Assembly: GCA_944472155.2 (NCBI GenBank) | Contig: OX235272.1 | Span: 16,538,354 to 16,602,353, forward strand | DNA length: 64,000 bases | DNA from: Trichobilharzia szidati | Lineage: Eukaryota; Platyhelminthes; Trematoda; Strigeidida; Schistosomatidae | Direction of reading: 5' to 3' | Shown here: one piece after another, positions 45,391 through 57,600 of the stretch | Layout of the letters: each line of letters opens with the position of its first letter | How positions within the stretch are numbered: position 1 is the first letter of the stretch | The notes under the pieces: generated by a model | Databases searched by the model: none | What the model was told of the DNA's origin: nothing | What the model saw: the letters and a program-made list of their open reading frames with translations, nothing else | Translations under genes and position numbers: made by a program

Positions 45391-45855
45391 ATACTAAGTG
45401 TAAGTGAGTGAGGACAACATATATTGTGATAGAAGCACCTACACTGAAATTATATATGTATAATTAATTATATTTTACTTAAGTGATAACCAACATATGA
45501 AATACTCTTTTTCTCTACAAACCTATTCAGAATAATTTGGACTGAAAGAGATGAAACTCAGTGCACACTGTTCTCATGACAAAGGGTACTTCTCTCCATC
45601 ATTATGTTTACTTTATTTTATGTTTAAGGACACTTCTCACTTGGCCGAAATTTGATTATACCATGGTGTGTGTATTACTACTACAGATTAAGTAGTATAG
45701 AAAATAATCTCACTTGTAAATGATAAGTAATTCCAGGACATCCGTCCATCACACACTTCGGTGTGGTGCACAGTAGTCTGTTGATCGTGAAATCAACTGC
45801 AATATGGGCTTCCATTGCATACTGTAATCGTACATGAGGTGGAAATTAATTGGTG

Positions 45856-46541
45856 CAATTAACTGGTGCAATAAGGAGTGCGATAATTGAACACCTGTTC
45901 AGTACTGATCATTGCATTTCAACGAACGCCTCCTTCAAAGTAATCTACAGAGTCAAGAACAACCTATCAAAGGCAATACGGTTTCGTCTCCTCTGTATCG
46001 CTGAAGCTCTAGCCATTCACATGGAAAAACCGGAGCTGTGCATACAAAAGAAGATTACTCAACCACTTCTACTCTCATGGTAACAATGTTTTGATTTTTT
46101 GATTTTTATTTTATTTTATTCTGATAACTTAACTTTGTTTCTTTGCCTGTTCCTTAGTTGCTTATAATTCTTGTATTCACTTAGATCTCTTACATAGTTT
46201 CTTATTATCTACTTTGTTTCTATGTGCATCCTGAGTAAAACTCACTCATCAAAATATTCATATTATTATTGCATAACTTCTTTTAACAACTGTTTTTGAC
46301 AACTCATCACCTTTGTTACTACCCTAGTTTTCTTGACCTGTATTACCAACCGTCACTTGTTTAGTTAAAATTAACCTTAACCAATTGTAACTTTGTTTGA
46401 CAAACTTAATGTACACGTACAAACAAAACAATGCATATATATTTGCGATTGTACAGCTCAGAAGATGAATTCGCCGAAAAGAGACTCTTCGCTGATCTAC
46501 GTGTTTTGTTTTCATTAATGCCTGGATGGGGATTATCCATG
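45856..46541 (+). mobile_element. Penelope-like 3' fragment inserted in block B
   Basis: It encodes the end of a GIY-YIG domain (AIIEHLFSTDHCISTNASF then RLLCIAEALAI) of the PLE-1 kind, followed by about 450 bp of untranslated end carrying gaattcgccgaaaagag near 46470. Block A is uninterrupted here (near base 700), so this insertion is specific to B or was lost from A. Confidence 0.8.
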
Positions 46542-48673
46542 AACTCTTCATTTTCCAAATAAATTCAACAAGCATGTTCTGTCACTCGGCACAACGAGAT
46601 TCAGGAGATTTGGGTGCACAGAATCTAGTTTATCAAGATAGTCAGGCAGTACAATAATTATCTAGACACTAGGGAATCCGAGATTTCAAGAGCAAAGATT
46701 GATTCGTTGGGATTTTTCCAGATGTGAAAAGAAGACAGTGACAGAGGATTCATGAATCCAAATAGACATTAAGACCACATAACAGAATCTATGTTACTCG
46801 ATAAAGATTACAGATGGATAGTAGTGAGTGAAAGGATACGGACTCTGAGGATGACAAGAACAGAACAGAATTTTTTAAGGAATGACGAGGAATTCATTGG
46901 CATCCTGATGACTGCTGCAAATGTGAATAACATCAAAATCCATAGGTGGCGGCTATCTTAATAAGACTTGGATTATGTCAGCAATCATGTCTACGAAACT
47001 CCAAATCTATTAATCTAACCTTGAGGATTCTGTTAGTTGAATAAACACTCAATTCTATCACATGTCAACTGATTGCACAAACAAGGAACTCTGATTCAAT
47101 GTGCTTCAGTCTATTGGGAGCATAATCATCAGACATGAATGGTGAAGAATATTTTCATTTCGAAGTTTCACTTTCTTGAGCTGCACAAGATACCGCTGTG
47201 TTAATGCTGGAAACCACTTGTTTTCAATGGAATAATACGTAGTAGGGAATTCCATGACTCAAACATGGGACATGAATGAAGCTGTCATGGGAATACAATC
47301 ATCGACTGGATATGCAATTCGATCGTCGAGTAACATTTCAGTTAGTCACATACGGTGACTATTCGTTATGCCATATAGCTCACCTCACATCCACGGTGAA
47401 ATTGCATAGGTGTTTGAGATAATCTTCTACTACACTTACGGCGTTGACATCGGGAAGTTAAACAGTGTGTTTAAAGACGGTAGAATTCAACATAGTCATA
47501 AAGTAAGGCTCTCTCTTCCAGTATTTGCTTACTGTCCACACTCGTAAGACTAAATGCTACGTGATTATCCGACCTAGAATATTCCATTCTCATTTTGTTG
47601 TTCAGCTTTGGGGAAACACTGAATGCGACTGATAGTATGCCAATCACTTTGTATTTGCTTACTTTGTGAGAAGTTTGATCACTATTTTAAAATCAGTGAA
47701 ATGTCACATTCTACGTGTTCCTGCATCTCAGGTATTCATCATCCGACAGTGAATTTCAGAAAACGTGTGAGATTACTACTCATATAGGGTACAGTTAACC
47801 AAAACAGAAAGCCACACAAACATGTAATGGCTACTTGGCGATCTGCTTAAATCTAGGCTACCGAAAAATCCCATTGATATATATCACAGATATTTTCTGC
47901 TGCTCCGTTTGTTTAAATCTGTCAGAGCATGACCTTCAATTAGTTTTATTACGCTGGAGAGTATTTTATGTGCTTACAACTTGCTGATTCGCAAGCTTCT
48001 AGTTATCGTGAGAAAACACATAATCCTGGGTTTGGCAATAATACGATGCGAGAGAAAGCTGTTGTTTGGTTGTGTCCTTGGTACACAGAATGGATTCGTG
48101 ATTCGTCTCTGAATTTCCATTCAACCGAATTGCATGCATTTACCGAAGAAGACAAAGGTGAGATATTATAATTTCTTGGTCTGCGCTTCACGTCAGGCAG
48201 CAGTGTTTCACATGGTCTACCTTCACGTGAAATTTTATTTGAAAATCCTTGGATGAGGGGAAAATGTCACGCAATAAACTATGTTGAAAATGTTGTACAA
48301 TATATAAACACTGTATAAAATAAAGTTACTATACTCATTATTATTAATATCATTAAAAAGGATGCAGAAATGCTCATTCTATAAACAGGTAACTATGTAC
48401 TCCCGAAAATCAATGTTCAAGTAATTTCTATTCAATGTACTTTCATTGCACTGAGTACGGTTTTTCCAAACCAGTACCTGAATATCAGTGGGATGCTCAC
48501 TAGTGATTGGCCCTATTCAAGTAGCTGGTTACATGGGTTCTAGTTGGGAATCGTGAGCATCAGGGAGCAGAAGGTCTGGTGTGAGGACAAATACTTGCTG
48601 AAGACATTGGCTAGCGGTCGCGCTATGTCGTCAATTGGCAGAAGTTAGAATTCATGGACTGACCGTTTGATTG
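46542..48673. other. Gene-free 5' flank of gene B
   Basis: Matches about 700-2830 of block A. No gene seen. Confidence 0.6.
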
Positions 48674-48850
48674 GGTCCCAGTGGCTTAATGGTCTATGAG
48701 GTCACCTTGTAACCTCGTGGGTTCGAACCCTGGTGGTGGGTGCGTACAGACGGAGTGTCCAAAACTACGCTGACGAAACAGCTGCTCCGTACTCCCAGCT
48801 GGTTTTCCAGTGCTTCCTTAACCGATGTCAGCTCATGATGAAATTTTGTA
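48674..48850 (+). mobile_element. tRNA-derived SINE, copy B
   Basis: Copy of 2831-3010 with a six-base deletion before the box B-like ggttcgaaccc. Confidence 0.65.
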
Positions 48851-49389
48851 ACCAATCAATCGAAACCCTACAAACCAATATTTCAAAATAAAACACTTTT
48901 TCACCAAAAGTATTCGGTCAGTTGTCCGTCAACTGAATACACCTGTTTTATACTTCGACATGAACAGGAGTATTCCGAATATGATGGAATAGAAATTCTT
49001 TTGTGGGAAATAAAGTTTGCAGTCATGTTTCCGGAAGCAACCATTGAGAAATAAATACGACGACTGCGAGCACCATCACATTTCTTTTCAGGAAACAGCA
49101 TTCAATTATCGATTTGATTGTGCTTTATCACATTTTCGATATTACTATTTTGCTGCATGAAGAGCTTACGATATGTAAATCGTAAAAATGACAACGAAAT
49201 CACTGAGTAAAATCCATATCTCAAGGGCACATTGGGAATTGAAATAATTATCGGACGAATAAGGAACGTCTATTCTTATTTGTTTCATTTTCATGCCACA
49301 TACATTTCTCTGTGACATTTTCATTATTCATGAAATGACTCGGCAAGTCATGAGCTCATTTTGCCCAGTAAAATTACTCCTGAAATTCC

Positions 49390-50500
49390 CGCAGAGGCCG
49401 AAATGTCCCTCTTGCATTCCACGAGCACTCAACTTCAAACAAATAATTGCGATTCTGTGAAGAGTCTCTTTTCAGGTAATTCATCCACCTAGCTATGCGA
49501 TCGCAATTATTAATAATTTCATACACGCAAACCGATAAATACCGATATGGAGGTGATCATTAACGAACTCGTTTCTGACCATGAAGTTGAAGCAAGAACG
49601 AAAGTGCTACTACAGGACATAATGCCTCGAGTGCAGCTATGCTTGATTTCCGCAGTATTTTACATTCTAAGGGAAAATGCACAAACGAACTGAGGGAGTT
49701 GCCACAGAGTCACCAATATTCCCGATTGTGGCAAATATATTCATGAATAGGTGGGAAAAAACATGGCGATTGAAAAGTTCAGACCCACTCCAAGGATATG
49801 TTGGTGGTATGCAGATTACACATTCACTATACTTAGAACACAGGGCATAAATAAATTTTTCTATCGCATCGACTTAAATGCCGAGGCAGTTATATCCAAT
49901 TTTGATTCGGAAAGTCAGAAAGAGGAGCTTCGAATCATAGATTGTGACGTATAAAGAAAAGAAAATGGGACGTTAAACACTGTTGCCTACAAGAAGTACA
50001 CATTCAAAACAACATTTCGATTGCAGATCATCTCACCATATGCCAGTAAAAATAGGATTGAAGAAATAGTTAAGTAATGAGGAACAAAAACTAAGAAGTA
50101 CTAAGGATAATCCAAGACACGAATTGAGGCACATAAAAGAAGCTTTGAAACTTAATAATTACATTGATTAATTAATCTGGAATTATGTAAGAAGGTGTAA
50201 AAACAAAATTATAAATAATGTAATTGATAGTAATAGGAATGACGAGTATAATAATATTAAGGAAAACATGCATATCAAACATGCACAGGATAATGACAGC
50301 ACCAACAATAGGGAGGATAGATCAGTAGTACTTCCATACAAAGTAGGGATCTCGGAAACCTGACGCGGGATTCTCAACAAGGCAGTAGTAAAAGTGGCAT
50401 TCAAACCCACAAACTCAATTAGAAACAAGCTTTGTGGGTCAAAGGATCCTGTGAAGCCAGTCAAAAATCAATTTCAGTTTATCTAATCGTTGGATTTCGC
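49390..50500 (+). pseudogene. Decayed Penelope-like element (PLE-2 family), copy B
   Basis: Copy of 3550-4660, with the same YADY catalytic remnant near 49810 and similar broken frames. Confidence 0.75.
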
Positions 50501-51554
50501 AGTTCAAATTTAAGTTTGATGTCATAGCGATGATCTTATGTTGAATAAGTAACCGAAGCTTTCTGAAGTCTCAAAATGATATTGTTGATTCTCTTTCGTT
50601 TCAAAAATCATTGTAATTCAGATGTACTGCGTTTGAGCGTGGTCAGCCCTTTTGGATGTAGTAATAAATATTTGTCCCTCATCGACATGTCGCCTTGGTT
50701 TGGCAAACACGATGGATTCATTACCAGGCATTAGTGAGATGATGATCCAGTGTAAGTGTGAATTTCAACTATATATCCAATTGCATAGATTACATCACCT
50801 GCCGATTTGCTGCAACCTGCATCAATGTATCAGCGCAAGTCTTTTGCGAATATGCGTTAGGAAATATTTATCGAAAGGTGAAGTGAAGAAACCATCTGAA
50901 TCAGAAACTTGGTCTTAGAAGGTGATTTAATCGACTTAACTGACAAATTAGAGAGATTGATGAGTGATTTTCGTGATGAATGGCAATGAGCAAAGTTATT
51001 CAGTCGTATTTTTGTGAACTTTCAATTATGCATAAATTGTGCAGCCCATTAAATATGCGTGCGTGATTATATATTCAGGCATTTACAAAGAGACCTGACA
51101 GTCCTGTGTAAAAGAAAAGAATCGTGTCTAACTTAAACTGTCAGTGTTTCAAAATTCAGACCTTCTTATTTTACTCATCCTTTGAATCGTCATTTTAGAA
51201 ATTGATATGTTGTTGAACTATTCCTTAACGAATCCATTAGGCTTCAGGGTTTTCATGTTGTCAGTGACATTTTCATATGTGCAAATCATCGAAAATAATC
51301 TATGTGCTTTAGAAAATAATGCAAAATTCCCAGTGTACAGTGATTGGAATCACCTCATCTATTCTTTGTTAAGCTAGTATTCTTTTATTTCGGTGACCTT
51401 ATAAATAAAAAAAACACAACAGAAACAGATATATGATTATAATTGTAATTATTATCAGGCCACACTCAAAAAGAAAATGGATGCACTTAGGATTATTTTT
51501 AGAAATCTGTATGGTCTTACACGTGGCAAGTGCAAGTAAGGTCACTGAATAGAC
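50501..51554. other. Non-coding upstream region of gene B
   Basis: Matches 4661-5713 with small indels. Likely promoter-proximal sequence. Confidence 0.5.
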
Positions 51555-51562
51555 TATATAAA
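51555..51562 (+). promoter_or_regulatory. TATA box of micro-exon gene B
   Basis: TATATAAA is retained 43 bases upstream of the ATG at 51605. Confidence 0.6.
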
Positions 51563-51604
51563 GACTTGGTTTTGTTTGCAGGCACGTTCACGGTAAAGAA
51601 GAAG

Positions 51605-51686
51605 ATGATGATGATGAAGAACAAGTTCTGTGTTCTGTTGTTGATTGTTCAAGCGTTCACAATATTCATCAAGCTGAGTGAAGCAT
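51605..51686 (+). CDS. Exon 1, signal peptide, gene B
   Basis: 82 nt starting at the first of four ATGs and reading MMMMKNKFCVLLLIVQAFT. It ends KLSEA plus T before GTAAGT, in the same phase as copy A. Confidence 0.85.
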
Positions 51687-54600
51687 GTAAGTACAATCTT
51701 GTTTCAAGTAGAATTTCACATATCCAAAGCAGTTTTCTCTTATTGGTGTATCACATTTTATATGTATTTATCACTTTATTGAAACCACAATGGTGTCAAA
51801 GTTAAACTGATTCACATAAGTTATATTGAGCTGTGTAATTTGAGTTTATCCGTATGTGTTTCTAATTTATTCTATGAAATTGGTTGATTATGCCAACAGC
51901 AGATATCGTAGACATTAGGAATACTCGGATGGATGGAAACAATTAGAGACAAACACATAATATATTCCACTGAATTATCGAAACTTCACCAGAACATACA
52001 TATAAATATGTATACATCAGAGACTGATAAAAGAATTTTCACCTTATCCGATGTACTGTCAATTAAATAATAAAAAATTGAATAGGCATAACGACTGAAG
52101 TTGCAAAAAAGAGAGGAAAACGCAACCAGAAGAAATCGATGTCATTGCTGACACAATAACCAACAATCTAGTTCAAAAGCACCAAACACATACTGTTGTA
52201 ATAACATAAGACAAGGGCCAGGCAACAGATCGTTTATTTAGGAAATCAAAGCATATTTATATATTTTCATGTACATTATTATAGATTATTGTAAGCAAAC
52301 GAACCCAGTCTTCTGATTGGTTGTTTCTCACTTAAAGTTAATCTTCCATCTCTTTGTGACTGTTTCGTGAATGTCAGATCATCTATATGTTAACGGTATC
52401 GGTCTACGTAAACACTGACGTGAATTACTGTCTACCAATTTGGCTAGTAGACATGTGGTGAGAGCTGTCTACTAGCCAAGTGGTGGACAGTAATTGAGGT
52501 CAATGTTTATGTATCAAATATTAGTCATGTTGTGGCGAGAGATGGTTGCTGGCCAAATTGGTTGACAGTAATTGAGGTCAAAGGTCAAGGTGGACAGGCG
52601 GTTACAGTTAACATATAGATGAACTGACACAGCCACCAGAGATTCAAGGTTAACTTTGTGCGAGAAACAACCAATCAAAAGACTGTATTTTCTACTAACA
52701 TTGACCTACAATAATGTACATAAAAATCTATAAATACGTGTTGATTTTTCGTAATAAACGATCTGTTGCCTGGCCCTTGTCTTCTGTTGTTACAGACAGC
52801 TCTCACCACACTGTGAGTAGAATCCAATGTTGCACTGCACAGTAAGCATACTGTCAGACATGGTTATAATCACTGATGAATTTTCGTCTGCTTCTCAAGC
52901 TCGGATATCACATCACTTATTTCAGAGTTATAGTTGCCAAATTCAGTCGTATCCAATCTGTCATTTTGTCTCCGAGTAGACAGTCATACTTATTGCAAAC
53001 TGATGCAATCTTCACAAAAACCATTAGAGTGCTATTGGTTTTCGAACAAAGTGTTTGAATTCATACTTCGTAAATGAAATTCATTACATGTACAGCACCG
53101 ATCTGAATAGGCAGAACAAGTTATGAAGGTGTTGTGCAATGTCACAAACAACTATTGTGAAGAAATGATATTCACTCTGTGGTTATGTCGCCACACAAGA
53201 CGTATGTACTGGCAAGGAATTCGTAAGCTTGCTAAACCTAGTGTCTTCTACCGAATTTGAGTACAAGTAATTCCATTAAATCCATTACAGAGTGTCTATT
53301 CGAACGATATCTTTTGATATTAGGATGCAGTTGAGATTCGAATAGACTTTCGCCACATCCAGATTTAATTAAGACAGTGCATCTCTGAAATATTAAGGAG
53401 AGGCATTACTCGTTGTACTTTCCACGGAACAAGTGATCTTTCAGTGGACAGTAATTCAGGTGACTTATGGAAGCCAATACAGTCGAGACCAGAATTGAAA
53501 CGCGTCAACCACATGGTGTGAGCAGAAGCCAGTGTTGAATTGCTTGGTCAGCACACTGTCAGACGTGGTTGTATTTACTGATGAATTGTCGTGTGCTTCT
53601 CTGTCGCAGAAATAATGTCCTGTCTATTTTATAACCTATTTGCTCTTTCAATGCTTTTCGTCAACTAGTGAATGTCGATAAAAAGGAGGAGAATCGTGGT
53701 GAGTCAGACAATGTTGTATATCTCGTCATCATGATGTTGTTTTCTGTTCTACTATGTAGTCAAGTGTTCTTTTCCGTTGTTAATTCTGTATATTGCGACT
53801 CTTAAACGAATTGTTTCGACAACATATTTAGAAATTTGGGAGGTCAGAATTGTGAAAAATCAAACAACTTGTGCAGGTTTACGAATAGTTTGCTCAAAGA
53901 TATGTGAACCAATCGGAATAATGCATAACGTGAGGTAACTGTTTCAGTTATCTTCTTGCACAGCCGATTATTATCATCTCCACAAAAGTGCAGACACAGT
54001 CTGAGTCTGGTTGCCACTGCTTTCACATATTCCTGACACCAACGTCAATGCATCTCCGTCCACGTGCTCATTCTCATCGACATACCGTTATCACACATGT
54101 CGAATATTCACTCTCGCTCATTGCACATTTCCACATCTCTTGACAAAGTAGCACCGAGAAGAACTAAAGAGACTGATAATCACAAAGCCTGATAAAGGAT
54201 AAATAGAAGTCCTCCTTGATAGACACGACTATATTAAAAAGGTAAACGATATATTGGAGGACACACAGAAGTTTCAAAAACTTCAACAACAAAATAGAGA
54301 ATGAATTTACCAGACGTTTGAAGAAACTAAGGGAGGAACAGACATTTTGTATGGCCCTTCTGAAGTGTATAAACCAAGGGTACAGTAAAGACCAATACTT
54401 GATATGCGAAATTCGCCTCACCATGCTCCGGCTAGATGGTTGGTTATTAAATATTCTCAAATCTTTGCATGGGAAGATAGTGAAATATAGCATCAAAGAT
54501 GTACTTGAACTCGTAGACAAAATCAAAGATTTAAATATCTAGGACAAAACCATGATATCTCTGGACACAACATCCTTATTCACAAATGTACCTCTAGTAG

Positions 54601-57600
54601 AAACAGCTAACCACATATGTGAACAAGTGGATAGCCAGGCGATAAATATTGGCATCCGTACTGAAATCCTTAAAGAATTTTTATTAAGGTGTACCATGAA
54701 TATAAATTTCAGATTAGACGGCACACTTTACAGACATGTGAACGGGGTGACGATGGACCCTCCACTGGGTCCCATTTCGGCTGATTTCTTTCTAAGTAAA
54801 CTAGAAAATGGACCTTTGAACAACCTTCCAAAAAAGTTCTCATTTTATTGACGTTATTTGGATGACACCTTCATCCTTTGCGATAATTATTCGGATAGGA
54901 GTAAAACAATAACTGAATTCAATGAGGTACACTATGCAATGAAATTCACGTGCGAAGAGGAATCACAAAACAGAATTGCCTTCCTGGATGTCCTTCTTAC
55001 AAGAAAATCAGATGGTAGCATGAGAAGAAATTTGCATAGAAAAAGCACATGGACAGGACAACATACGAATTTTCACAGTTTCATTCCTCTCAAGTAGGAA
55101 ACAAATTTAGTAAAGACCCTCAGTCACAGAGTTAAAGATATATGCTCAAAAGAGGTGACTGAAGATTATTAAAGCATGATACTTTGATTGAAAATAGCTA
55201 TCCTGACAAATTGATCAAGAAAGACATGACTAAGAAAGCGGAAAGGGACTAATCACAATCCATAAACAAGAAGCCTATTCATATACGCTTCCTATTCAAA
55301 GGTGATATACCAAGTGAAAAATTTACGAACAAATTAGGAAAGTTAGACAAAAGAATTTTTATTGCTGGCGAATTTCCCGTATTATCATCTAAACTACCAA
55401 TGGTGATTCCTCGACTGCAAGATGCAATACAGGGGAAAAACATTTCAAATTGAAACTACAAATAAAACAGTGGGTGTGGATGAAGTTATATCGGATAATG
55501 CTGAAAGAAATTGATATGTGGTGCCTGAGAATAACAACAACGATGTCTAAGTGAAAATGTACAGAAAAGCGAAAAACATATACATAAAAAAAACGTGATT
55601 CAAACTAAAAGCCTGAGAAGAAACCAGTGTTGCACTGCACAGTCAGCGTACTGCCACACATGGTTATATTCACTACTAGCTCGTCGTGTCCTTCTCAAAC
55701 ACAGACGTCACCTCATGCAGTCGATAACGAAAGTTTCTGTCCTCTTTCGTCGTCAATCTCTCGTCCATTTTGTCAGTGGACAATCACGCCAATCACAAAT
55801 AGATGCAATCATCACAAAGACTCTGAGGATGGTACTGGTTTCTCAACAGAGTGTTTCAACTCATCATTCGTAAACGAAATCCCATACATGTACAGAAGTG
55901 ATCTGGATAGGCACAACAAATCATGAAAACGTTGTGCAATGACACAAACTAGTATTGTGAAGAGGTGATATTCGCTGTGTGGTTATGTCCTCACAGAGTA
56001 GGTATGAACGGGCTGGTGTTACTTTATTTGGTCAAATTATTTATATAGATAAACAGTTGCATTATTAAATATTTTTTCAAAAAAATGAGATTAAGTTTCG
56101 TTAAATTTTAGGACGTTTCAATTGTAAGTAATAACGTTGTAAACATTTTCTACATTATCATATGACATTGTGAAATATGTGAGAATTATAAATATTTGCA
56201 TAGTGAGGATTCGATACTTCAGGGAATCTCACGTGGTGTCTGAACATGGTTCCGAATAATTCATATTCAGCAAAGTTATTGTCGATAACAACTGATAAAC
56301 TGCTGGTGAAAGTATGAGTAAACAAGTATCACCATGCAATTACAAATATACTGTTGATAAAATGAAAACACCAAGGATGAACTTTTGTGCACATTTCTCG
56401 ACATATACATGAATAATTTTATCATGTTGAAAATAAGTCAACATGTGCTTTCATCTCAATGAATGTAGTATCAATGTCTGCTCTCTCAAAATATGTTGAC
56501 TGAATATATGTTACAATGTTACGGAGAGTCAAGATACACTGACGAGAAAATGTTTCAACCGACGTGACATAAACAAATTGATGAATGCTGACATGAATAA
56601 ATGGAAACAATAAATAAAATTGACTAGTCAGATGCAACAGAAATAGGCATCAGAGTGAGGAATTTTAAATATCTTGAATATGAGGATACAGATAAGGTGT
56701 GAAATAACATTCAGCACATGCTGAGTAAATTCAAACTGAGCCATTCTAATCAGTTCGGGTAGGCGTAACTCTGTGTGCCCATAACGGAACACCTGATCTC
56801 TCAGTAGATTGTAATGCAGGCGGCGATTTGTGGAAGTCAGTTCGGTGGAGACCAGAATTCAAATGAAGCAACCACAGATTGTGAGCAGAAACCAGTGTTG
56901 CACTGCACAGTCAGCATACTGCCACACATGGTTGTATTCACTACTAGCTGGTCGTGTCCTTCTCAAACACAGACGTCACCTCCTGCAGTCGGGAACGAAA
57001 GATTCTGTCTTCTTTCGTCTTCAATCTCTCGTCCATTTTGTCAGTGGACAATCACGCCAATCACAAATAGATGCAATCATCACAAAGTCTCTGAGGATGG
57101 TACTGGTTTCTCAACAGAGTGTTTCAACTCATCATTCGTAAACGAAATCCCATACATGTACAGAAGTGATCTGGATAGGCACAACAAATCATGAAAACGT
57201 TGTGCAATGACACAAACTAGTATTGTGAAGAGGTGATATTCGCTGTGTGGTTATGTCCTCACAGAGTAGGTATGAACGGGCTGGTGATTCTTTATTTGGC
57301 CAAGGTATTTACATAAATACACAGTTGTGTTATTAAATTTTTGTTCAAGTGTATTGAGTTAAAATTTTCGTTATCTTTCAGGGAATAGTGCTGGTAAGTA
57401 ACATGTTGTAAACATTTTGTTCATTATAATATGACAGTGAAATATGAGGGGATTATAAATATGTCCATAGTCAGGATTCGATACTTCAGGGAATCTCACG
57501 TGGTGTCTGAACATGGTTCCGAATAATTCATATTCAGCAAAGTTATTGTCGATAACACCTCATAAACTGCTGGTGAAAGTATGAGTAAACAAGTATCACC

